Shown here: positions 8,426-16,041 of the stretch, in pieces
Layout of the letters: each line of letters starts with the position of its first letter
Numbering within the stretch: the first letter of the stretch is position 1
Source of the DNA: Bacteroidales bacterium
GTDB lineage: Bacteria; Bacteroidota; Bacteroidia; Bacteroidales; P3
Length of the DNA: 37,988 nucleotides
Direction of reading: 5' to 3'
Assembly: GCA_028708845.1 (NCBI GenBank)
Contig: JAQVXZ010000015.1
Coordinates: 19,345-57,332, forward strand
Program-made: the position numbers and the translations under genes
Notes under the pieces: generated by a model
The model's input: the letters and a program-made list of their open reading frames with translations, nothing else
Databases searched by the model: none
What the model was told of the DNA's origin: nothing

Positions 8426-10624
8426 ATGGAAGAAGAAGAACGTTTAGAAACAAATGATCAGCTCGAGTTAGCAAGAAAATACGTTGAGCAGACCAATACT
8501 AATATCTTCCTTACTGGAAAAGCTGGAACAGGGAAAACTACATTTCTTAAAACCTTAAGAAAAAACACCTTTAAGAGAATGGTTGTTGTTGCTCCAACAG
8601 GAGTAGCAGCAATTAATGCTCAGGGAGTAACAATTCATTCTTTTTTTCAAATTGGTTTTGGTCCCTTTATTGAATCACGTCAAGGAGACAAAGCTAAGAG
8701 TAGTTTTTTTAAGTTTTCAAAACAAAAAAGAGATATAATAAGAACTCTAGATCTACTTGTTATTGATGAAATATCAATGGTTAGGGCAGACCTCTTAGAT
8801 GCAATTGATTACACATTAAGACGTTTTAGGAAAGGTTCAGGACATCTTCCTTTTGGAGGAGTTCAGCTTCTTATGATTGGCGACTTGCAACAATTACCCC
8901 CAGTTGTTAAGGATGAAGAATGGGAACTATTACAATATTATTACGATACACAATACTTCTTTTCATCCATGGCTCTTAGGAAGTCAAGTTTTGTAACCAT
9001 AAATCTTCAAGAGGTATTTCGACAAAAGGATGAGAAGTTTATTAATATTCTAAATGATATTAGGAATAATAATATTACCGAAAAGTTAATTACAGAACTT
9101 AATGAAAGGAGTAATGTCGATTATGACCCAACCTACGATGAGGGTTATGTAATTCTTTGTACTCATAATTACCAAGCTAATAAAATTAATGAAAACAAAC
9201 TTAATCAATTAGATTTTGATTCCTTTGTTTTTAAAGCAAAAATTGTAGGCGATTTTCCAGAAAACTCATATCCAAACGAATTTGAACTTGAACTCAAAAG
9301 AGATGCTCAGGTTATGTTTATAAAGAATGATTTTGGAGAAATGAATCAAAGAAAATACTATAATGGTAAGATAGGTAAGATTGTTGATATTGATGAGGAG
9401 ACTATTACTGTTCGTTCTCCAGGAGACGATGAGGATATTGTTGTTAAGAAATATGTTTGGAATAATTATAAATATTCTCTTAACCAACAGACAAGTGAGA
9501 TTATTGAAGAAAGTATTGGCACCTTTGAACAATACCCAATTAAACTAGCATGGGCTATAACAATCCATAAAAGCCAAGGTCTTACTTTCGACAAAATTAT
9601 TATTGATTCTAACAAAGCATTTGCATCAGGTCAAGTCTATGTTGCACTTAGTAGATGTAGAACATTAGAGGGCATAATACTTACTTCTGCTTTTAATCCA
9701 GATTCAATTATTAAAGACCAAAAACTAATTGAATTTGACCAAGAACAAGAAGATAACCCTCCAACAGAAGAAAAACTACAAGAAGATAGTTTAGTATTTT
9801 TGGAGCAAACCCTTTTAGATCTGTTTTCTTTCAAAGATATAAACAATATAATAGGAGAGATAGGCACTCTTAATACAACACATTTCTACAAAATCTATTC
9901 CGATACTAGCAATAAGATTAATCAATTAATAGATACTGTTTTAAAAGATATTATTGAAGTAAGTTATAAGTTTGAGCATCAAATTATACGTTTGGCTAAG
10001 GAAGGAATTACAGAAAACTTGATTGAAAGACTAATAAAGGCTATTGAATATTATGTAGACAAACTTAAAATTGTTGAAGAGGTTTATGTATTAATCAATC
10101 AAATGGCATTTGATAATAAGGAAATTGAAAATCTAAGAGAATCTAATGCTGACTCCCTTATCTACGAGTTATATATAAAGTTAAGCCTTTTTGGTATTAT
10201 TGATAAAGACTTTTCTCTAAAAGAGTTCTTAGTAAAGAAAAACAAGCTATTAGTTCAAGACCAAAAGAAATTTATTGACCATTACCAATCTAAAAACAAT
10301 GTTCCTTATGCAAGAAAAAAACTAAGTCAGGTCGCAGAAGCTGAAGAAGGAGTTGATGATGACAAAGCTATTAATACTTCATCAGAAATAGTTAACCAAG
10401 AATTATACGATACCATAAGAGAGTGGAGATATAACAAGTCAAAAGAATTGGAAGTTCCCATATTTATGGTATTAACACAAGTTTCATTAGTTCAAATCTC
10501 CAATAACCTACCTAAAACCGAAAAAGAACTCCTACAAATAAAAGGAATAGGTAAGAAAAAGGTAGAACAGTTTGGAGGAGAAATACTTGAAATGGTTGCA
10601 GAGTACGATAAATCAAATGCATAA
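8426..10624 (+). CDS. PIF1/RecD-like superfamily 1 helicase with C-terminal HRDC-like domain
   Basis: A 732-residue DNA helicase. The N-terminal half carries the SF1B motifs: Walker A GKAGTGKT (residues 31-38), motif Ia VVVAPTGVAAINAQG, Walker B LVIDEISMVRADLL (about 112-125), motif III GDLQQLPPV, and a C-terminal ITIHKSQGLTFDKIII followed by YVALSRCR. The last 80 residues (IREWRYNKSKELEVPIFMVL ... IKGIGKKKVEQFGG) resemble an HRDC/helix-hairpin-helix nucleic-acid-binding module. Proteins with this layout are common in Bacteroidetes; PIF1-type enzymes unwind 5' to 3' and help with G-quadruplexes and replication restart. The exact role here is not known. Confidence 0.9.
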   Translation: MEEEERLETNDQLELARKYVEQTNTNIFLTGKAGTGKTTFLKTLRKNTFKRMVVVAPTGVAAINAQGVTIHSFFQIGFGPFIESRQGDKAKSSFFKFSKQKRDIIRTLDLLVIDEISMVRADLLDAIDYTLRRFRKGSGHLPFGGVQLLMIGDLQQLPPVVKDEEWELLQYYYDTQYFFSSMALRKSSFVTINLQEVFRQKDEKFINILNDIRNNNITEKLITELNERSNVDYDPTYDEGYVILCTHNYQANKINENKLNQLDFDSFVFKAKIVGDFPENSYPNEFELELKRDAQVMFIKNDFGEMNQRKYYNGKIGKIVDIDEETITVRSPGDDEDIVVKKYVWNNYKYSLNQQTSEIIEESIGTFEQYPIKLAWAITIHKSQGLTFDKIIIDSNKAFASGQVYVALSRCRTLEGIILTSAFNPDSIIKDQKLIEFDQEQEDNPPTEEKLQEDSLVFLEQTLLDLFSFKDINNIIGEIGTLNTTHFYKIYSDTSNKINQLIDTVLKDIIEVSYKFEHQIIRLAKEGITENLIERLIKAIEYYVDKLKIVEEVYVLINQMAFDNKEIENLRESNADSLIYELYIKLSLFGIIDKDFSLKEFLVKKNKLLVQDQKKFIDHYQSKNNVPYARKKLSQVAEAEEGVDDDKAINTSSEIVNQELYDTIREWRYNKSKELEVPIFMVLTQVSLVQISNNLPKTEKELLQIKGIGKKKVEQFGGEILEMVAEYDKSNA

Positions 10625-10626
10625 CT

Positions 10627-10818
10627 ATGAAATCAAAGACAAGACATATAATTAGACTAATATTCTTAGGACTAATGATAGTATTTATTTCTTCTTGTTC
10701 CTCATCAAGACCAGGTTCAAATAAAATGAAGAAAAAAAGATCTAAGAAATGTAATACCTGCCCTACATTCTCGCAAAACACAAATACAAAAGACATATAC
10801 ATTAACTTTAAATCCTAA
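10627..10818 (+). CDS. Small predicted lipoprotein, unknown function
   Basis: This 63-residue ORF starts two bases after the helicase stop and 12 bases before the aminotransferase-like gene, so it fits the operon spacing. It has a hydrophobic N-terminus with a lipobox (FISSC, Cys at about residue 24), followed by a very basic segment (KMKKKRSKKCNTC) with a CxxC pair. I do not recognise the family. Its position, lipobox and length make a real small lipoprotein likely. Confidence 0.6.
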   Translation: MKSKTRHIIRLIFLGLMIVFISSCSSSRPGSNKMKKKRSKKCNTCPTFSQNTNTKDIYINFKS

Positions 10819-10829
10819 AAACTCAAAAT

Positions 10830-12005
10830 ATGAAAAAATATAATTTTGATCTTATAATAGAACGAAAAAATACCGATTCTCTAAAGTATGGAGCATTACA
10901 AGAAATCTTTGGCACTACTGACCTAAAACCTATGTGGGTTGCAGATATGGATTTCAAAACACCTGACTTTATTATTGACGCCATAAAAGAAAGATTAGAA
11001 CATCCAATTTTAGGATATCACGATTATTGGGAAAGCTATTATGATTCAATAAAGTGGTGGACAAAAAACCGTCACGACTTCGAGATTGAAAAAGAATGGA
11101 TATGCTTTTCCCCAGGCATTGTTCCTGCACTAGGCATTTGCGTTTCTGTTTACACTGAAAAAGGAGATGATGTTCTAGTTCAACCACCTGTTTATCATCC
11201 TTTCTATTACGCAATTGAGAACCAAGGAAGAAATGTGCTTTCTAATCCACTAATTGAAAAAGATGGAGAATTCTATATGGACTTTGAAGACTTAGAAACT
11301 AAACTTAAGAAAGGAGTTAAGTTGATGCTACTTTGCAATCCTCATAACCCTGTTGGCAAACGTTGGGAAAAAGAAACCCTTGAAAAGCTTGCATTCTTAT
11401 GTAATAAATATAATTGCATACTAGTTTCTGATGAAATACATTCAGACCTAACAATGCCGGACTTCAAACATTTCCCAACAGCAATTTCCACAACAAACGA
11501 AGACGAAAAAGCAAATATAATAACCCTGATGGCACCATCCAAAACCTTTAATATAGCAGGCTTAGCAACATCTGAGGTTATCATTCCAAACCCAGACTTA
11601 ATGAAGAAATTCTTCCACCAAATAGGCGATGTCCTTCACATGTACACAGGAAACACATTAGGAGCATACGCACTTGAAGCAGCATATAGTCCTATGGGAG
11701 GAGTTTGGGTTGATGAGTTAAGAGATTATTTGCAAGAAAATCTAAAAGCAATGAATGATTATTTGCATTCAAATTTCCCTAAAATCAGGACCTATAAACA
11801 CGAAGCAACCTATCTACCATGGTTAGACTTTTCTGCTTATGACTTAACTCATAAAGAACTTCTTAGAAAGTTAGCATTTGATTGCAAACTAGGACTTAAT
11901 GATGGAACAATATTTGGAAAAGAAGGAGAAAACAAGATGAGAATCAATATAGCTCTTCCAAAATCAGAACTAATGAAAGCTATTGAACATTTTAAACACT
12001 TATAG
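10830..12005 (+). CDS. PatB/MalY-family PLP-dependent C-S lyase (cystathionine beta-lyase type)
   Basis: A fold-type I aminotransferase-like enzyme of 391 residues that would release pyruvate, ammonia and a thiol from cystathionine or similar Cys conjugates in the cytoplasm. The MalY/PatB hallmark is MWVADMDFKTPDFI (residues 35-48). The PLP site is visible: Asn173 in NPHNPVG, Asp201 in SDEIHSDL and the Schiff-base Lys238 in APSKTFNIAGL. A C-terminal Arg in NKMRINIALP binds carboxylate in the family. The methionine-sulfoxide reductase gene follows after four bases, hinting at sulfur amino-acid metabolism. Confidence 0.9.
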   Translation: MKKYNFDLIIERKNTDSLKYGALQEIFGTTDLKPMWVADMDFKTPDFIIDAIKERLEHPILGYHDYWESYYDSIKWWTKNRHDFEIEKEWICFSPGIVPALGICVSVYTEKGDDVLVQPPVYHPFYYAIENQGRNVLSNPLIEKDGEFYMDFEDLETKLKKGVKLMLLCNPHNPVGKRWEKETLEKLAFLCNKYNCILVSDEIHSDLTMPDFKHFPTAISTTNEDEKANIITLMAPSKTFNIAGLATSEVIIPNPDLMKKFFHQIGDVLHMYTGNTLGAYALEAAYSPMGGVWVDELRDYLQENLKAMNDYLHSNFPKIRTYKHEATYLPWLDFSAYDLTHKELLRKLAFDCKLGLNDGTIFGKEGENKMRINIALPKSELMKAIEHFKHL

Positions 12006-12008
12006 GAA

Positions 12009-12470
12009 ATGGAAAACAATAAAAAAGCAAAAAGATATGAGAGGATAATCACTCAACTAAGCGAACAAATACCAAAGACCAATAATCCACTTTCAAGAAT
12101 GTCAACCATAATAGCGGTGCTACATAATAAGATGGATGATTTCTTTTGGACAGGTTACTATCATTTAATTGATGGACAGCTTTTAGTTGGAGCATACCAA
12201 GGATCCCTAGCTTGCCAAGTACTTAAAAAAGACGTAGGAGTATGCTGGGCTGCAATAAATAGTGGAGAGACCGTTGTGGTAAAAGATGTTCATAAATTCG
12301 AAGGACATATAGCATGTGACTCACGTTCCAATTCCGAAATAGTTATTCCAATCCGCAATAAAGAAGGAGAAATTGTAGCTTGCTTAGACGTTGACAGCAA
12401 AGAACTAAACACCTTTAATGAAATAGACGCCAAATACCTCGAAGAAATCACCAAAATGATATTTATATAA
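12009..12470 (+). CDS. Free methionine-R-sulfoxide reductase (GAF-domain fRMsr)
   Basis: A single GAF domain of 153 residues. Free methionine-R-sulfoxide reductases use three cysteines; in E. coli they are Cys84, Cys94 and Cys118. Here Cys69, Cys79 and Cys103 have the identical spacing (10 and 24 residues) in GSLACQVLKKDVGVCW and EGHIACDSRSNSEIV. This makes the catalytic assignment strong. The enzyme reduces free Met-R-sulfoxide to methionine with thioredoxin. It lies four bases after the PatB-like gene and is surely in the same operon. Confidence 0.92.
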   Translation: MENNKKAKRYERIITQLSEQIPKTNNPLSRMSTIIAVLHNKMDDFFWTGYYHLIDGQLLVGAYQGSLACQVLKKDVGVCWAAINSGETVVVKDVHKFEGHIACDSRSNSEIVIPIRNKEGEIVACLDVDSKELNTFNEIDAKYLEEITKMIFI

Positions 12471-12494
12471 TTCCCTTCTAGAGGAAGATATAGC

Positions 12495-13265
12495 TTAATC
12501 CAGCTTTTTAAGAATTATATTACAACTATCTACTTTGGCTTTATTATTAGTTTCTTCATATAAATCTCTTAGAAAACTTAGAGATTCTTTATAAGATTCA
12601 TTATTTCGTCCATTATTAATATCTTCGTTGTATTTACATAGTTTCTCAACATTAACTATCATATTATCAATATCACCCAAATTCTCATTTAACATTATTA
12701 CATCACTAAGAATAAGTGGATAATTACTACTCCATTTCCCATTTAGATTATGTACTGCCTCTATATGAAAGATAGAAAAGTTACCCAATTCAATACTTGA
12801 TTTTAGGAACTCCTCTTTTTCATAAAACATACTGTATAAGATAACTAAAACATTATGAAGAGAAAGTTCGTTATCAATAGTATTTGCAGGGTGGAGATAG
12901 AATTTGACCTTATTATCTTTGAGTAAATTAAAAAGATCTTCAAACTCATTTTTTTCTAATAACTTTAAAATATTCTTGCTTAATAGTTCAACCTCCTTAA
13001 TATTCTTATCCCTATCAATCTTTAAATCATCACCACTAAACAATTTATCCATTACCTTTACATCGGTCAAATTACCTTTATCATACACTATATAAGCATT
13101 AAAAGCATTTTTAAACAAATTCCTCTCTTCGCTCGAAAGCTTAAACTTATCATAATCCCCTTGATTAGTTTCTTGCTCCTTGCTATTTCCATTTGTTTCT
13201 GCCTTATTCCCCCCACAAGCACTAAAGGATAGAGAGGCAATCATTAAGAATAGTATTTTTTTCAT
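12495..13265 (-). CDS. Predicted lipoprotein, unknown function
   Basis: I do not recognise a family. The start at 13265 gives MKKILFLMIASLSFSACGG, a clean lipoprotein signal with Cys at residue 18, better than an upstream in-frame ATG at 13274. The mature part is a Ser/Asn/Lys-rich linker followed by an all-helical domain rich in Leu, Lys and Asp, suggestive of helical repeats (LLEKNEFEDLFNLLKDNKVKF). It is convergent with the preceding operon and lies 16 bases downstream of the SIMPL-domain gene, with which it is probably co-transcribed. Confidence 0.7.
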   Translation of the reverse strand: MKKILFLMIASLSFSACGGNKAETNGNSKEQETNQGDYDKFKLSSEERNLFKNAFNAYIVYDKGNLTDVKVMDKLFSGDDLKIDRDKNIKEVELLSKNILKLLEKNEFEDLFNLLKDNKVKFYLHPANTIDNELSLHNVLVILYSMFYEKEEFLKSSIELGNFSIFHIEAVHNLNGKWSSNYPLILSDVIMLNENLGDIDNMIVNVEKLCKYNEDINNGRNNESYKESLSFLRDLYEETNNKAKVDSCNIILKKLD

Positions 13266-13281
13266 AAAAATCATTTTATAA

Positions 13282-14235
13282 TTACAAGTTAATATTTTTC
13301 AACTCTCCATTAGGACTTATTAGGATATATTCCTTTTTGGTTTGAGGGTTGATTTCTTTATTTGTCTTTTCTTTGTTTATTAGTAATTTTATCTCGTACA
13401 TTATTTGAATAACGGGTTCTGTTATTATTGGATTGATTACAAAGTCAAATTCCTTGTTTACTATTGGTTGGTAGTATAGGGTGGGGGATTTGTCTGCTAA
13501 ATTTATGTTTTGAGATTTCTTTTCATTTAATGAAGAACTATTATATGCTTCAAATGATTTATACATTTCAACTGGGAAAAGAACTTTATATCCATCGGAT
13601 AGGCTCTTATCTAATGTGTCAAAGGAAATTCCTAATAATGATTGATAGGTTTTTATTTTTTCTTGGAGTATTTGTTTCGACTTATTCATTAGTTGTTTTT
13701 TTATAGAATCTTGGTTGTTAGCGAAATAATCTACTCTTACTAAATTGTATATATCTTGGTTTGATAGGATACTAATAAAATCATTTAGTTGATTTTGGTC
13801 ATGATATTTTATATGAATATTCTTTTTTAATTCAAAGGATTTTGGAATTTCATTATAGTTTGTTTTGCTAAATATCTTCTTTTCTATTTCAAATTCATAG
13901 ATAGGAACAAATGAGATCATATCTATAAATACCTCTGTTTCCTTGTGTTTATTTATTTCATCTACCGATTGTTTTATCCTTTTATCAATTAAATCATTTA
14001 CCTCCTGGCTTGTCTTACCAACTTGATTTACGCTAAAGATTGCTACATATGAATCTGCTTTAATATTTGCTAATCCTTTCACACTTAATAAAGTATTTGA
14101 TGTTGAGGGGTTAGAAACACTAATGTTTTGTTCAGGATATCTTGTTTGATTCTGATAGTTGATATTTCCAGAGGCTTGTCCAAAAAGTAGATTACTTAAG
14201 ATAATACTTATTGCTAAAATAAAAGTCTTTTTCAT
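13282..14235 (-). CDS. Exported SIMPL (DUF541) domain protein
   Basis: The product has 317 residues with an N-terminal signal peptide (ILSNLLFGQ, about residues 1-20). The section from about residue 50 (LSVKGLANIKADSYVAIFSVNQVGKTSQEVNDLIDKRI) fits the SIMPL/DUF541 family: a strand entering with a G-x-A-x-I/V motif, then a helix of -x(2)-V-N-x-, followed by alpha/beta repeats. Family members are periplasmic or surface proteins linked to oxidative stress in some bacteria. The extended C-terminus (from about 230) is not recognised. It marks the left chromosomal border of the accessory island. Confidence 0.6.
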   Translation of the reverse strand: MKKTFILAISIILSNLLFGQASGNINYQNQTRYPEQNISVSNPSTSNTLLSVKGLANIKADSYVAIFSVNQVGKTSQEVNDLIDKRIKQSVDEINKHKETEVFIDMISFVPIYEFEIEKKIFSKTNYNEIPKSFELKKNIHIKYHDQNQLNDFISILSNQDIYNLVRVDYFANNQDSIKKQLMNKSKQILQEKIKTYQSLLGISFDTLDKSLSDGYKVLFPVEMYKSFEAYNSSSLNEKKSQNINLADKSPTLYYQPIVNKEFDFVINPIITEPVIQIMYEIKLLINKEKTNKEINPQTKKEYILISPNGELKNINL

Positions 14236-14272
14236 TTCTATTTACTATTAATTTTAAACTATTTCTACTGCT

Positions 14273-15040
14273 TCAAATTGGTTTAGTCTTGCAAAGTAAA
14301 GCATTATATTTATAATACTTGTTATGGTTGCTAATAAATTGATAGTTTAAATCTATTAGTTTATCATTTTTAAAATTACTAATTAGTAATTCTGTTAGTT
14401 TGCCTCTTTTTTCAGAGTTTGAATTTACAGAACGAGAAGCCCAAACCCTTTCTATAATATATTTAGAATATAAATCATCAAAGAAGTCATCAAGTGGATT
14501 TGCTCCCTTACAATCTGAATTACTAAGCATTAGAAAACATTCTTTTTGTGTAATTTTGTCACAAAATTTCTTTAATCTTATTTGTTCTTTATCGTTAAAA
14601 GGTTCTTTAGAATAAGAATTAAAACTTGATGTCAAATTTAAAGGTCTGTAAGGAGGGTCTAAATAAAAGAAGGTATTTTCATCAATGTAATCAAGAGTTT
14701 TTTCAAAATCAACATTAATAATTTTAACTTTTTGAAGCAATTTACTATCCCTTAATATTGTTTCTTTATCACAAATTTTAGGGTTGGTGTATTTTCCAAA
14801 AGGGACATTAAATAATCCTTTGCTATTTACTCTATACAAACCATTAAAACAAGTTCTATTTAAAAAAATAAATAAAGCTGTGTTTTCAATTTCGTCTAAT
14901 GATTTAGTATTAAATTTACAACGTTTTTCTAAAAAATATTCCTTGCGTTTTTCTTCCGATAATGGGATATATTCTTCCTGAATTGCCTGTAAGTAAATTA
15001 TTAAATCATTTGGATTATTCCCGTCGTGCGGGATTTGCAC
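14273..15040 (-). pseudogene. Dam/D12-class DNA adenine methyltransferase, N-terminus lost
   Basis: The product matches the C-terminal three quarters of Dam-type N6-adenine methyltransferases: RTCFNGLYRVNSKGLFNVPFG (residues 62-82), catalytic DPPY (128-131, FFYLDPPYRP) and a closing WASRSVNS...ELLISNF segment. The N-terminal half-domain with the AdoMet-binding FxGxG motif and the initial KWAGGK segment is absent. The available GTG start at 15040 and the first seven residues (MQIPHDG) are encoded by the inverted end of the neighbouring 267-bp element, so homology begins exactly at the element border (15020). It is almost certainly inactive. The 34-bp direct repeat lies in its 3' end. Confidence 0.85.
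14306..14339 (+). repeat. Left copy of a perfect 34-bp direct repeat bracketing the island
   Basis: The sequence starting ATATTTATAATACTTG and ending GGTTGCTAATAAAT is identical, over exactly 34 bases and in the same orientation, to 23018-23051. Flanking bases differ on both sides. This copy lies inside the 3' end of the methyltransferase gene, encoding ISNHNKYYKY on the minus strand. Confidence 0.95.
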
Positions 15041-15287
15041 TCCCGCACTTCTTTATTATTAGGATTTCTTTGCTATGCAAAGCGACAAAGTCGATAACTT
15101 GCTATGGCAAGCGGTAAACCGATAAGTAATCCGATATGTTATTATTTTTAAACTCAATTTGCTGGCAAATGTACAAATACATTTTGATTAATATATTGTT
15201 TAGAAATATTCTTTGATGATTGTATATCTTACGGATTAAAAATCCTTATAGTAATATCGTGCGGGAGTAGGAAATCCAGCACGACGG
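15021..15287. mobile_element. 267-bp non-autonomous element with long inverted ends (MITE/REPIN-like)
   Basis: Both ends begin CCGTCGTGC (15021-15029; reverse complement at 15279-15287). The inverted similarity continues for about 48 bases: each end holds a terminal hairpin (GTGCGGGA/TCCCGCAC at 15026-15033 and 15041-15048; the right-end copy at 15259-15282 has one mismatch), then an AT-rich stretch and AGGATTT. No ORF is contained. Both borders truncate a gene: dam to the left and an HNH endonuclease to the right. No target-site duplication is visible. I infer a transposon-derived or RAYT-mobilised repeat. Confidence 0.75.
15062..15132. other. Multi-branched hairpin cluster inside the 267-bp element
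   Basis: Four short hairpins follow each other with almost no gap: CTTTGC-tat-GCAAAG (15068-15082), CGAC-aaa-GTCG (15083-15093), CTTGC-tatg-GCAAG (15098-15111) and CGGT-aa-ACCG (15112-15121). GGATT (15062-15066) can pair with AATCC (15128-15132) to close them into a cloverleaf-like fold. Two more small hairpins lie to the right (ATTTGC-tg-GCAAAT at 15157-15170; GGATT-aaa-AATCC at 15233-15245). It is not a tRNA: no anticodon arm or T-loop sequence fits. Confidence 0.6.
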
Positions 15288-15990
15288 AACACCAGAAGTT
15301 ATTGAACTTGCTCAATTGTTGAATAGGTCAGCTAATTCTATTGCAATACGTCTAAGTAATTTTGCTTCTTGTGATCCTTATCATCAAAATAGAGGAGTAA
15401 AGGGAATGGTTGGTGGATTAAAACAATGCCAACCTATTTGGGATGAGTTTTCTGCAAATCGTGAGGATTTAATTTTTGAAAGTGAAAATATATTAGCTCA
15501 AAAACAAGATAGAACAATTGAATCAAAATTTAACGATTATATTTTAGATATAAATGATTTAAAGGGAGAAACAAAGGTTAGAGAAATTAAAACACGTGTT
15601 AACCAAAATGTTTTTCGCCAAATTGTTCTCTCTAATTATAATATAAAATGTGCCATTGCGAATATTGATATACCTGAATTATTAATTGCAAGTCATATTA
15701 TTCCTTGGTCAAGGAACGAGAAAGAAAGATTAAACCCTGAGAATGGTATTTGCTTATCTCCGTTGTATGATAAAGCATTTGATAAAGGATTAATAGGGGT
15801 TAATAATAACTATGAAGTTGTTCTATCGAATAATTTAAAACAAAATATATCCAAAGAATATTATTCTAATTTCTTCCAACCAATAGAAAAGAAAAAACTC
15901 AATTTACCTAATAAATACCTCCCTAAAAAAGAATATTTAGAATGGCATATGGATAATGTATTTAATACACCTAATACTTTTTTGAAGTAA
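15288..15990 (+). pseudogene. HNH endonuclease, N-terminus lost
   Basis: Homology to the HNH restriction-endonuclease-like family begins immediately after the 267-bp element (TPEVIELAQLLNRSANSIAIRLSNFAS), where family members normally have a further 25-35 N-terminal residues (a W/REE and LPFGK segment). The open frame extends back only to 15271, inside the element, and has no ATG; a TTG at 15316 would give 224 residues. The catalytic module is intact: ASHIIPWSRNEKERLNPENG with His127 and Asn143, then YDKAFDKGLI (numbering from the TTG). It may therefore be a decayed gene or a weakly expressed truncated nuclease. It faces the four-gene operon tail to tail. Confidence 0.75.
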
Positions 15991-16041
15991 CAAATTATAG
16001 AACAAAATTACACAAAAAGGGATTCACTTAAAATAAAAACA

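Noticed and set aside
12470-12495. Short TTCC/GGAA palindrome between two convergent genes considered as a terminator
   Set aside because: The stem is only four base pairs and no T run follows; too weak to call.
15062-15132. Cloverleaf-like fold considered as a tRNA gene
   Set aside because: Stem lengths and loops do not match a tRNA: the closing stem is 5 bp, there is no 7-base anticodon loop, and no TTC-type T-loop is present.
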